From NCBI GenBank assembly GCA_039188505.1, contig JBCCZC010000104.1:1-14791 (forward strand): a stretch of 14,791 bases of DNA. Direction: 5' to 3'. This stretch comes from JBCCZC01 sp039188505. GTDB taxonomy: Bacteria > Pseudomonadota > Gammaproteobacteria > Xanthomonadales > SZUA-38. Each line of letters begins with the position of its first letter. Position 1 is the stretch's first letter. Below, in pieces: positions 1 to 6,953 of this stretch. Under the pieces are notes generated by a model, which saw nothing but the letters and a program-made list of their open reading frames with translations, was not told the origin of the DNA and searched no databases. Made by a program: the position numbers and the translations under genes.

Positions 1-1179
1 CCCCGCACCAGCCGCCTCCTCGGTCTCCGCAATCTCGAACGCCTCGAAGAGCTGGTCGACGTCGTCCGTCGTGAACCCGGCGCCGAAATCCCGCACCGAC
101 AGCTCAAGCACTCCCCCCGCAGCTTCGACGCAGACCAGGACCGAACTGTCCGCGCTGGTGTGCTTGACGGCGTTGAGCACCAGATTCGTGAGCACCTGAT
201 TGAGCTTTGCCGCATCGATCGATACGTTCACGGGACACGGCCGCCGGAGGGATACGCCGAGGCTGACCTCCTGCTGCCGGGCGATCGCCTGCAGCCCGGC
301 GGAAATCTCGTTGAACCAGGGCTCGAAGGCCGTGGGCCGCAGCTGCAGCTCGAGTTCTTCGATCCCGGCCATGTCGAGGGCGTTGTTCACGAGCACGTTG
401 AGACTGTCCGCCGCGGCCTTGATGGCCTCGAAGTCCGCGCGGAGCTCCTCGGGTATCTCCCGGCGATCGGCGTGGAGCGAACCCAGCGCCATGATGACCG
501 TCAGCGGCGTGCGAATCTCGTGGCTCATGCGAGCGAGAAACTCGCTCTTGGCGGCGTTCGCGTCACGGGCCGTCGCGCCCGTTCGGCGCAGCTGCTCGGT
601 CACGTCGTTGAGCTCTTCGAAGCTATGGCGGAGGACCCGCTCGTAGGCGACCCCAAGGCCGCCGACCAGGATGGTCATGCCGATCGAAACGACGACGAAC
701 GCCTGGGACTGGTCACCCTGCTGGGCAAGAGAGAAGTAGAGGTACAGGATCCCCGCGATCGCTCCGCCGGTCGCGATGACGGTCATTCGTAGATTCTCGA
801 GGAGCGCGATCGCCAGCGGCAGCAGCGGAAACGCCAGCATGACCGGCGCCGGGAAGAACCCGGCGTAGTACCCCACGAGTGGCGCTCCGAAGATCCCGGA
901 GACGAGCACGATCCCGGTGACAATCCGCGTCGATCCCGTGTAGCGGTAGAGGAACGGAGCGACGATCAGCAGCGCGCTGAAGAAGGTAACGGCAAGGACC
1001 CATTCGAAGCTGGCCTCGGCAGCTACGGCCCGGAACAGCGAAACGGCACCGAAAGAGATCCCGGCAAAGAGGGTCGTGGCCGTGATCGCTCGGCCCCGGA
1101 AGACGTCGATGGCTGAGCTGCGCTGGTCCGGCGGAATGAACCAGTCGAGCCCCGACCACCCTCTGAAACTGCTTGCCAA
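1..1179 (-). CDS. Six-helix membrane sensor histidine kinase, partial (runs off the left edge)
   Basis: The open frame enters from the left edge, and 393 residues lie in the window. About six hydrophobic segments (roughly residues 32-53, 56-76, 86-107, 111-127, 134-151 and 161-179) form an integral membrane sensor with no obvious periplasmic domain. A short linker leads to the HisKA motif MSHEIRTPL, with phospho-acceptor His220. The N-box reads LNQVLTNLVLNAVKHT (about 326-341, Asn336), and the G1 box is DFGAGF (364-369). The G2 box and any receiver domain lie outside the window, so a hybrid kinase cannot be excluded. The start is taken as TTG because GAGGAG sits 8 bases upstream. The frame is open further up to a TAG just beyond 1267, but no other start there has a ribosome-binding site. 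It lies 130 bases downstream of two GGDEF-type genes on the same strand and may belong to their unit. Ligand and partner regulator are unknown. The histidine kinase call is secure; the start is moderately sure. Confidence 0.9.
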   Translation of the reverse strand, partial: MASSFRGWSGLDWFIPPDQRSSAIDVFRGRAITATTLFAGISFGAVSLFRAVAAEASFEWVLAVTFFSALLIVAPFLYRYTGSTRIVTGIVLVSGIFGAPLVGYYAGFFPAPVMLAFPLLPLAIALLENLRMTVIATGGAIAGILYLYFSLAQQGDQSQAFVVVSIGMTILVGGLGVAYERVLRHSFEELNDVTEQLRRTGATARDANAAKSEFLARMSHEIRTPLTVIMALGSLHADRREIPEELRADFEAIKAAADSLNVLVNNALDMAGIEELELQLRPTAFEPWFNEISAGLQAIARQQEVSLGVSLRRPCPVNVSIDAAKLNQVLTNLVLNAVKHTSADSSVLVCVEAAGGVLELSVRDFGAGFTTDDVDQLFEAFEIAETEEAAGAG

Positions 1180-1187
1180 CCCCTCGA

Positions 1188-1193
1188 CTCCTC
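1188..1193 (-). promoter_or_regulatory. Ribosome-binding site deciding the TTG start of the left-edge histidine kinase
   Basis: On the minus strand this reads GAGGAG, with 8 bases to the TTG at 1179. No ATG is available at the N-terminus of this frame. The other in-frame TTG and GTG codons upstream have no purine-rich element at proper spacing. Confidence 0.6.
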
Positions 1194-1261
1194 GCGGACG
1201 CGTGCCCGCACCAGTCGCCACCCCGATGAGCAACGGCGCAAGTCTGGACGCCTGGTTGTGA

Positions 1262-1291
1262 AATATACGCGCCTAGTGGCAGCGCTGTCGC
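1262..1291 (-). promoter_or_regulatory. Candidate sigma-70-like promoter for the left-edge histidine kinase
   Basis: The minus strand carries GCGACA (1286-1291, four of six matches to the -35 consensus), an 18-base spacer, and TATATT (1262-1267, five of six matches to the -10 consensus). It sits in the only AT-rich patch of the 130-base gap. Transcription would begin near 1255, giving a leader of about 75 bases. This would let the kinase be expressed separately from the upstream GGDEF pair. It rests on pattern alone. Confidence 0.35.
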
Positions 1292-1309
1292 CCGGGGATC
1301 CCGGTGAGG

Positions 1310-2488
1310 TTAGCGGACGCGACTGATGACGCCCGCGTCGAGGAGATCCTCGACGCCACCCGCGGCCACGACCTTCGAGGTGAAATGATCGCGGCCGTAA
1401 GCGGAACCCGGCTCGATGAGCACGGGGGTCGGGGTGGCCTTGCGCCGCGCGTGGTCCGCCGCCCGGCGGGCGAAGTCCGTGACTTCAGCGGCGGGGAACA
1501 GATCGGGGCGCGGGGGCAGGAACGGGAACACCGCCCCGCCGGCTGCAACGCTCGCCGGCTCAGCGCCGCACCGCTCCGCGGACGCGCGGGCCAGCGCAAG
1601 GTAGCGGTCCGCGGCGTCGCCGGCCTGATCGCGGTCGCGGATGGCGACGGCAGCCCGGAGCTCGGTCTCCCCGGCACGCACGAGGACGGCGCCCTCCGGC
1701 AGCTGTTCGAGCAGATCATGAGCAACCACGCTGAGGACCCGGTCGAGATCGCGAACCGGCTCGAATACGACGGTGAGGAACAGCAGATCGGGCAGCGCCG
1801 CCTGACCCGGATCGCGTCGGGACGCGACGATGGCGGCGCAGCGTTCGCGAAGGTAGTCCTCGAAGAACTCCCGCGTCCGCAGGCCCGTGGCGGCATCGAT
1901 CCGCGCCGGGCTGATCGGGGACTGGTAGGCCGCCAGTACCCGGTAGTCGTTGTAGATCACCATGCCGACGATCTGCACCTGGGCCAGGAGCAGCATGATC
2001 GCCGATGCCCATAGCGTTCCCGGCCCCGTAGGCGTCGTCGCGGGCTCCAGGAACACACCGGCCAGCGCCGCGCCCGAGCCGACGGCGACAGCACCGAGGA
2101 CCAGCTGCCGGACGCCGCCGACGAGGACAAAGGCGGCGATCGGCCCCAGCACGGCCAGCAGCGGCATCGGTCGGAAGTCGAGAAAGCCCGCGCACACACC
2201 CTGGAGGAACGCGGCGACGATCAGCTCGCGCTTCACGACCGTCCACGGTACGGCAGCGCGCTGGCTCGCCCGATGGAGAACCAGCGGCGCGACGAGCAGG
2301 AATGCGACCGCGTACCAGGACCAGGGGCCGCCGCCACCCTCGATACGAACGAGCGCGACGAGCGCCGCGGAGGCCCCGAAGACGAACCAGGCGCCACGCG
2401 GAATCCAGCGGCGCGCAATGGTGTCCTCGACGCGACCGAGCTCCGGGCCGGTCAGGAATGGGACCTTCTCGAAGGGATCCCGGATCAC
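1310..2488 (-). CDS. MASE2-like membrane protein with degenerate GGDEF domain (GETEL)
   Basis: This 392-residue protein has the layout of the cyclase encoded just upstream. Its hydrophobic N-terminal half (about residues 33-175, five or six helices) resembles MASE2. Its C-terminal half is the size of a GGDEF domain. The domain opens with a recognisable relic of the D-x-LTGL-NRR-F signature (IDAATGLRTREFF, about 197-209). At the active-site loop it reads RAGETEL (271-277) where RxGGDEF is expected. The second glycine and the first acidic residue are lost, and the LDIDxFK and YxAKxxGR motifs are not recognisable. Cyclase activity is therefore not expected. Known roles for such domains are c-di-GMP or GTP binding, or dimerisation with an active partner. 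The start is GTG, which overlaps the cyclase stop as GTGA and implies translational coupling. The shared architecture and adjacency suggest a tandem duplication followed by loss of catalysis. Its exact role is unknown. Confidence 0.8.
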   Translation of the reverse strand: MIRDPFEKVPFLTGPELGRVEDTIARRWIPRGAWFVFGASAALVALVRIEGGGGPWSWYAVAFLLVAPLVLHRASQRAAVPWTVVKRELIVAAFLQGVCAGFLDFRPMPLLAVLGPIAAFVLVGGVRQLVLGAVAVGSGAALAGVFLEPATTPTGPGTLWASAIMLLLAQVQIVGMVIYNDYRVLAAYQSPISPARIDAATGLRTREFFEDYLRERCAAIVASRRDPGQAALPDLLFLTVVFEPVRDLDRVLSVVAHDLLEQLPEGAVLVRAGETELRAAVAIRDRDQAGDAADRYLALARASAERCGAEPASVAAGGAVFPFLPPRPDLFPAAEVTDFARRAADHARRKATPTPVLIEPGSAYGRDHFTSKVVAAGGVEDLLDAGVISRVR

Positions 2489-3567
2489 GGCGTCGACTCC
2501 GAGGCCCCGGTGACGCTGCGCGCCGAGATCTGGTCGCGGCCCGACTGTTTGGCGCGGTAGAGGGCCTGGTCGGCCGCAAGCATCAGCGCCCGGGACGACA
2601 GCGTCTCCACCGGCACGACGCTGGCGACACCGACCGAAACGGTGACGACCGACGCCACGAGGGAGGCCTCGTGCGTGATGCCCAGCAGCCTGACGGAATT
2701 CCGGATCTGATCGGCCAGCTCCCGGGCCTCCCCCGGCGCCATAGCGGAGACGAGGACCGCGAATTCCTCACCGCCGGTCCGAGCCACCGTGGCGCCCGTA
2801 TCGCGCGCCGCGTGCTCGATGCAGCGGGCAACAGCGCGCAGGCATTCATCACCGGCGGGATGCCCGTAGTGATCGTTGAAGAGCTTGAAGTAATCGATAT
2901 CGAGGAGAATCAGCGACAGCGCACCCCGCTGGCGCAGTTCCCAGTCCCAGCTCTGCTCCAGGGCGGCGTCGAAGCGGCGCCGATTGGACACGCCGGTCAA
3001 GCCGTCGCTGTAGGCGAGCAGCTCGGCCTCACGCTTCTGCCGGCGGAGCGCATTTCCGCGAGCGTGGGAGAGAAAACCCAGGTAGTGCGTCGCCATGACG
3101 AGGTAGACCAGCGCCGGGATGTACGCCGGGGCCCTCGCATCGAGCTCGAGGTCGAAGCCGAAGAGGAGACCCGCGAGCGCCGCCCCGGCGAGGGCGGCCA
3201 CCAGGCCTCGCAGGAGGAGCCGCAGCCCCCCCACGGAATAGTTGGCCGCCGAGTTCGCAATCAGGAACGGCCCGGCGAGCACCGGATTGAACGCCAGCAG
3301 GGCGGTAACGACGCCGACAAACAGCATGTCGACCTGGAGGTGGACGACCTCGGTCTCCCGCGTCTGGTGGCTGGCGTAGCGCGCAAAGGCAACGTGCGGG
3401 TAGGCAACGAAGAGCATCAGAACCGTCCACAGCAGCCAGGATGGATCGGGCACCTCGAACCCCCGGGCGTCGTAGACGGCCAGCCCGGCCAGGTAGAAGC
3501 CGACGACGCGAAAGGGGTAGACCGTTGCGCCGATGTTCGACAAGCGGATGGGGCCCGTCTTCTCGAT
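2485..3567 (-). CDS. MASE2-type membrane diguanylate cyclase (GGEEF)
   Basis: This enzyme makes cyclic di-GMP from two GTP at the inner membrane. Numbered from the ATC proposed as start, the protein has 360 residues. A MASE2-like sensor of about five or six helices occupies residues 10-140, with conserved-looking VAYPHVAFARY and a later SVGG. Another hydrophobic stretch follows at about 149-165. The GGDEF domain contains DGLTGVSNRRRF (188-199), the metal-binding LLDIDYFK (221-228), the GGEEF active site (265-269) and a closing YRAKQSGR (337-344). It should be active. No RxxD inhibitory site is found at the usual position before GGEEF; that stretch reads DTGA. The start is uncertain. AAGGAG lies 9 bases before an in-frame ATC, while the only in-frame TTG nearby (3543) is 33 bases away. 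TTG 3690 and GTG 3687 would extend the gene into the divergent kinase gene with a non-protein-like N-terminus. The stop overlaps the next gene by GTGA. Confidence 0.9.
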   Translation of the reverse strand: MEKTGPIRLSNIGATVYPFRVVGFYLAGLAVYDARGFEVPDPSWLLWTVLMLFVAYPHVAFARYASHQTRETEVVHLQVDMLFVGVVTALLAFNPVLAGPFLIANSAANYSVGGLRLLLRGLVAALAGAALAGLLFGFDLELDARAPAYIPALVYLVMATHYLGFLSHARGNALRRQKREAELLAYSDGLTGVSNRRRFDAALEQSWDWELRQRGALSLILLDIDYFKLFNDHYGHPAGDECLRAVARCIEHAARDTGATVARTGGEEFAVLVSAMAPGEARELADQIRNSVRLLGITHEASLVASVVTVSVGVASVVPVETLSSRALMLAADQALYRAKQSGRDQISARSVTGASESTP

Positions 3568-3576
3568 GCCGCAAAA

Positions 3577-3582
3577 CTCCTT
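3577..3582 (-). promoter_or_regulatory. Strong ribosome-binding site of the diguanylate cyclase, in front of an ATC codon
   Basis: The minus strand reads AAGGAG. Nine bases downstream, in the cyclase frame, is ATC (3567-3565). A TTG at 3574-3572 is too close and out of frame. The site argues that translation begins near 3567 rather than at the far upstream TTG 3690 or the downstream TTG 3543. Confidence 0.65.
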
Positions 3583-3605
3583 TGTTGGGCGATGCGAGGT
3601 TCCCG

Positions 3606-3611
3606 ATTGTA
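3606..3611 (-). promoter_or_regulatory. Candidate -10 element for the diguanylate cyclase unit
   Basis: The minus strand reads TACAAT, five of six matches to the -10 consensus. It would start transcription near 3599, about 17 bases before the AAGGAG ribosome-binding site. No good -35 hexamer is found 16-18 bases upstream, so an activator or another sigma factor may be needed. Its upstream region adjoins that of the divergent kinase promoter. Confidence 0.35.
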
Positions 3612-3657
3612 TGCCAAGGCGAGCCGGGCAACGCGCGGTTTGGACATTCCTTCTGGC

Positions 3658-3663
3658 TATAAT
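3658..3663 (+). promoter_or_regulatory. Perfect TATAAT -10 element of the first Ser/Thr kinase gene
   Basis: TATAAT stands out in GC-rich DNA and ends 8 bases before the ATG at 3672. Transcription would begin at about 3670-3672, that is, at or next to the start codon, giving a leaderless or almost leaderless mRNA. No convincing -35 is present at normal spacing; TTGGAC at 3640-3645 is too close (12 bases). This suggests help from an activator. Confidence 0.5.
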
Positions 3664-3671
3664 CCGGAACG

Positions 3672-6242
3672 ATGTCGAACACCCCACCAAACGACCTCGA
3701 GCCGACCGCAGGCCTGGATGACGGCGAGGAGGCAGCCGTGTCCGCGCTGAGCGTGGGCATCGGCACGGAAATCGGTCCCTACCGCATCGTCGGCAAGCTC
3801 GGGGCCGGGGGGATGGGGACGGTCTTCGCTGCCGAGCAAACCCATCCGCTGACGCGTCGCGTGGCGATCAAGGTCATTCATGTCGGCATGGACACGGAGC
3901 GTCTCCTCCGGCGCTTCGACGCCGAGCGCCGCATTCTGGCGATGCTCGATCACCCCAACGTCTCCACCATGCTCGACGCGGGAGCGACACCTCAGGGTCG
4001 CCCGTATTTCGTCATGGATCACGTCGACGGTATCGACATCCTGACCTACTGCCGCCAGCGGACGCTGACGGTCCGCCAGCGCATCGTCCTGTTCCTGCAG
4101 GTACTCGCCGGCATCGAGCACGCCCACCAGAAGGGCATCATCCACCGCGACCTGAAACCCAGCAACGTCCTGGTCCAGGAGCGCGAGGGGCAGCCGGTTG
4201 CCCGCATCATCGATTTCGGGATCGCGAAGTCCCTGACCGGCGATACCGGAGAACTCACCGAGCTCACGGCGGCGGGCGAACAGTTCGGTACATCCGCATA
4301 CATGTCGCCGGAGCAGGCTTCGCTCGCGAGCGATCAGCTCGACGTGCGGACCGACATCTTCAGCCTGGGCGTGATTCTCTACGAGCTCCTCGTGGGTGCA
4401 TCGCCCTTCGACGACGCGCGCCTGGCCGAGGATCGGCTCCGGGAGCTCACGAGCCGCGAGGCGCGCAAACCGGTCCAGAGCCTGCGCCGCGCGCCGGACA
4501 CGCTCGATGGTCTGGCGCAGGAGCGCAGCACTTCCCGGTCCGTCCTGCTGCGCACCGTGACCGGCGATGTCGCGTCGGTGCTGCTCAAGGCCCTCGAGAA
4601 TGAACGCGCGCGACGCTACCGGACCGTATCCGAATTCGGCGACGACCTGAAACGCTACCTCGACGGCTTTCCGGTCATCGCGAAGCCGCGGCGGTTCGGC
4701 TACGTCGCATCGCGCTTCGCCCAGCGCCACAAGGTCTTCATCGGCGCGGCGGCCGTCGTCCTGGCCCTGCTGATCACCACGACGCTCGCCGCCGTCGCGG
4801 GCTTCTTCCAGGCGCGGGAAAGCGCCGAGGAAGCACGGCTGATCGCGGCCTTCCAGGCCCGGCAACTGTCCGGGATCGACCCGGCCGTGATGGGTCGTAC
4901 GCTCAAGGCCGATCTGCTCGCGGAACTCGCGGCGGCGGGGGAGCGGGCGGGTGCCTCCCCGGAGGAAATCGGGGAACGGGTGACCACGGTCCAGGAACTG
5001 CTCGCGGGAGCCAACTTCACCAACATTGGGCTCGACGTCCTCGACAAGAACATCATGCAGGGGGCCGCTGCCATCATCGAGGCGGACTTCGCGGACCAGC
5101 CCCTGGTCCAGGCGCGCCTGCGATTGACGCTCGCGGAGGCGATGAAGTCCCTGGGGCTGACCGAAGCTGCAAGAACCCAGGCCGTCGCCTCGCTCGCGAC
5201 GCGGCGAACCCTCCTCGGCCCGGACGACCGCGACACGCTCGACGCCCAGTTCCAGACAGCGTCGCTGGCGCAGCAGCTCGGCGAATCGACTGAGGCCGAA
5301 GCCATTGCGCGCGATGGAGTCGCCCGGGCGGAGCGCCACCTGGGATCCGGTGATGTGGTGACCATCGCCCTCTACAACGCCCTTGGTCACGCCCTCGAGG
5401 GTCAGGCAAGGCACGAGGAGGCGCTCGCCGTCTTCCAGACCGAATACGACCTCGCGCGGACCCATTTCGGGCCGGACGACGCGAACGCGATCCTCGCCGA
5501 GGGCAACATCGGGTTCGTGCTCAATTCGATGGGACGCTTCGACGAGGCGGAGGCCTACCTGCTGCGCACGCTGGTCCGACTGCGCAAGCGCTACGGCAAC
5601 GAGTACGGCCCAACGATGAACGCCATCAACAACCTGGGCTTCAGCCACTGGGCCCGGGGCAACTACGAGGCCGCGGAACCCTACTACCGGGAAGTGGCCG
5701 CGCTGCGCACGCGACTCTATGGCGACGACCATCCCGATTCGCTGGCATCGATCGGCGCCATGGGCGCGATCCTGCGCGCGCTCGACCGGCCGGAGGAAGC
5801 GGTGACCTTCTACCGTAGAGCCCTCGACGGCAGCCGCGCGAGCCTGGGAAATGCCCACCCCTACACGCTCCGGGCCGTGCACAACATGGCCATTATCCAA
5901 CGGGTCCGGGGCGAGCTCGATGAATCCCTGGCGCTGGCGACGGAAGCACTCGAGGGCCGAACGGAAGCGCTCGGGGCCGACCACTACCTCACGGCCGTCT
6001 CCCTGTCGTCCTATGGCGAAACGCTGCGGGACCTGCAGCGCTTCGACGAGGCCGAGACCGCTTTGACAGACGCCTACGAGCAGCTGTCATCGAGCTCCGG
6101 GGGAGCGACCTACGTCGTCAGGCCCGTCCGGGGGCTGGTCAAGCTGTACGAAAACCGCCAGGCGGCGGAGCCGGGCGAAGACGTCAGCGCCGAACTCGAA
6201 CGCTGGCGCGGTCGTCTGGCGGAGCTGACCGGCGAAGCCTGA
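3672..6242 (+). CDS. Membrane Ser/Thr protein kinase with C-terminal TPR array
   Basis: This 856-residue bacterial Hanks-type kinase has all the expected motifs: glycine loop GAGGMG (44-49), VAIKVI with ATP-binding Lys67, catalytic HRDLKPSN (158-165, Asp160, RD type), metal-binding DFG (181-183) and SPE (212-214) closing a threonine-rich activation loop. A single membrane helix (about 355-379) separates the cytoplasmic kinase from the C-terminal part. That part begins with a helix-rich linker and continues as repeats of about 42 residues with the kinesin-light-chain-like TPR signature (G-DHP, NNLGF, G-EEAE), probably six or more copies (about 470-830). By topology the TPRs would be periplasmic and may sense a protein ligand. 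The start is ATG 3672, placed just after a TATAAT. An in-frame GTG at 3738, preceded by GAGGAGG, is a good alternative and would remove 22 unconserved residues. The gene is divergent from the cyclase and convergent with the response regulator. Substrates are unknown. Confidence 0.93.
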   Translation: MSNTPPNDLEPTAGLDDGEEAAVSALSVGIGTEIGPYRIVGKLGAGGMGTVFAAEQTHPLTRRVAIKVIHVGMDTERLLRRFDAERRILAMLDHPNVSTMLDAGATPQGRPYFVMDHVDGIDILTYCRQRTLTVRQRIVLFLQVLAGIEHAHQKGIIHRDLKPSNVLVQEREGQPVARIIDFGIAKSLTGDTGELTELTAAGEQFGTSAYMSPEQASLASDQLDVRTDIFSLGVILYELLVGASPFDDARLAEDRLRELTSREARKPVQSLRRAPDTLDGLAQERSTSRSVLLRTVTGDVASVLLKALENERARRYRTVSEFGDDLKRYLDGFPVIAKPRRFGYVASRFAQRHKVFIGAAAVVLALLITTTLAAVAGFFQARESAEEARLIAAFQARQLSGIDPAVMGRTLKADLLAELAAAGERAGASPEEIGERVTTVQELLAGANFTNIGLDVLDKNIMQGAAAIIEADFADQPLVQARLRLTLAEAMKSLGLTEAARTQAVASLATRRTLLGPDDRDTLDAQFQTASLAQQLGESTEAEAIARDGVARAERHLGSGDVVTIALYNALGHALEGQARHEEALAVFQTEYDLARTHFGPDDANAILAEGNIGFVLNSMGRFDEAEAYLLRTLVRLRKRYGNEYGPTMNAINNLGFSHWARGNYEAAEPYYREVAALRTRLYGDDHPDSLASIGAMGAILRALDRPEEAVTFYRRALDGSRASLGNAHPYTLRAVHNMAIIQRVRGELDESLALATEALEGRTEALGADHYLTAVSLSSYGETLRDLQRFDEAETALTDAYEQLSSSSGGATYVVRPVRGLVKLYENRQAAEPGEDVSAELERWRGRLAELTGEA
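3726..3732 (+). promoter_or_regulatory. Internal ribosome-binding site for an alternative start of the first kinase
   Basis: GAGGAGG lies 5 bases before an in-frame GTG (3738-3740). The annotated ATG 3672 has only a weak GGAA upstream. Either the leaderless ATG or this GTG could be the main start; both leave the kinase domain intact. Confidence 0.4.
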
Positions 6243-6281
6243 GTAACGCATCGTGGGCGACGCGGGCCGCCGCCGACCGGT

Positions 6282-6953
6282 TCATCGCTCATTGAAGCGA
6301 TACCCGACGCCTCGCAGTGTCTCGATGGGGGACGAGCGACCGCGATCGATCTTGCTGCGCAGCCGACGCACGTAGACGTCGACCACGTTGGTCATCGGGT
6401 CCTCGGAGCTTCCCCACACCCGGGACAGGATACGCTCCCGCGACAGGGCCTTGCCGGGCTGCTGCATAAACAACCGGAGCAGGTCGAATTCCAGCCGCGT
6501 CAGCTCCAGCGGCTCGTCGTCCAGCCAGGTCCGACGGCTCTCTTCCTCGAGGGCGATGCCGTGCGCCTGGAGCCGCGGCGCGGCGGCGCCGCTGCCGTCG
6601 CGGCGGGCCAGCGCCTCGAGCCGCGCCAGCAGCTCGTCGAAGTCAAAGGGCTTGCCGAGGTAGTCATCGGCGCCGCCGCGCAGGCCGGCCACGCGGTCGT
6701 CGATGGCGTCGAGAGCGGTCAGCATGAGGACCCGCTGGTCCGGCATCCGGCGCTTGAGCAGCTGCAGGACTTCCATGCCGTCTATGCCCGGGAGCATGCG
6801 ATCGAGCAGGACGACGTCGTAGCGATCGTCGCTGGCGAGCCGGAGACCGGTCTCACCGTCCGGGGCGACGACACAGCCGTGCCCTTCCGCCTTCAGCCCC
6901 CGGACCAGGAAGTCCGCCACGCGCTTCTCGTCCTCGATGATCAGGATCTTCAT
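6282..6953 (-). CDS. OmpR/PhoB-family response regulator
   Basis: This 223-residue two-domain transcription factor is of usual family length. The receiver domain has the acidic pocket EDE (7-9), phospho-acceptor Asp51 in VVLLDRMLPGIDG, the switch Thr79 in LTA, and Lys101 in the KPF motif. From about residue 125 a winged-helix DNA-binding domain follows, with LTRLEFDLLRLF, the recognition-helix region NVVDVYVRRLRSKID and the closing ETLRGVGYRF. The start ATG overlaps the stop of the upstream histidine kinase as ATGA, so the two are translated together and surely form a cognate pair. The gene order is kinase then regulator, the reverse of many OmpR-type pairs. The gene ends 39 bases from the convergent kinase gene, with no recognisable terminator between them. 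Target genes are unknown; the linked peptidase operon is an obvious candidate. Confidence 0.96.
   Translation of the reverse strand: MKILIIEDEKRVADFLVRGLKAEGHGCVVAPDGETGLRLASDDRYDVVLLDRMLPGIDGMEVLQLLKRRMPDQRVLMLTALDAIDDRVAGLRGGADDYLGKPFDFDELLARLEALARRDGSGAAAPRLQAHGIALEEESRRTWLDDEPLELTRLEFDLLRLFMQQPGKALSRERILSRVWGSSEDPMTNVVDVYVRRLRSKIDRGRSSPIETLRGVGYRFNER

Noticed and set aside
1292..1304. CCGGG-GAT-CCCGG inverted repeat just after the degenerate GGDEF gene, as a terminator
   Set aside because: The 5-bp stem with a 3-base loop has no T-tract, and this size of palindrome is common in GC-rich DNA.
3640..3663. TTGGAC plus TATAAT as a complete sigma-70 promoter
   Set aside because: The spacer would be only 12 bases. 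The -10 is kept, but the -35 is not accepted.
2302..3750. Plus-strand open frame of about 482 codons opposite the GGDEF pair, reaching into the kinase gene
   Set aside because: It crosses two real minus-strand genes and the divergent promoter region, and its product is Arg-rich without domains.
3657..5984. Very long minus-strand open frame (about 775 codons) opposite the first kinase gene
   Set aside because: Its translation is Arg/Gly/Val/Glu-rich with no domain logic, and it mirrors the codon pattern of the convincing kinase-TPR gene on the plus strand. This is a GC-rich antisense shadow.
6243..6281. Bidirectional terminator between the convergent kinase and response regulator genes
   Set aside because: Only short GC pairings such as GGCG/CGCC are present and there is no T-run on either strand.
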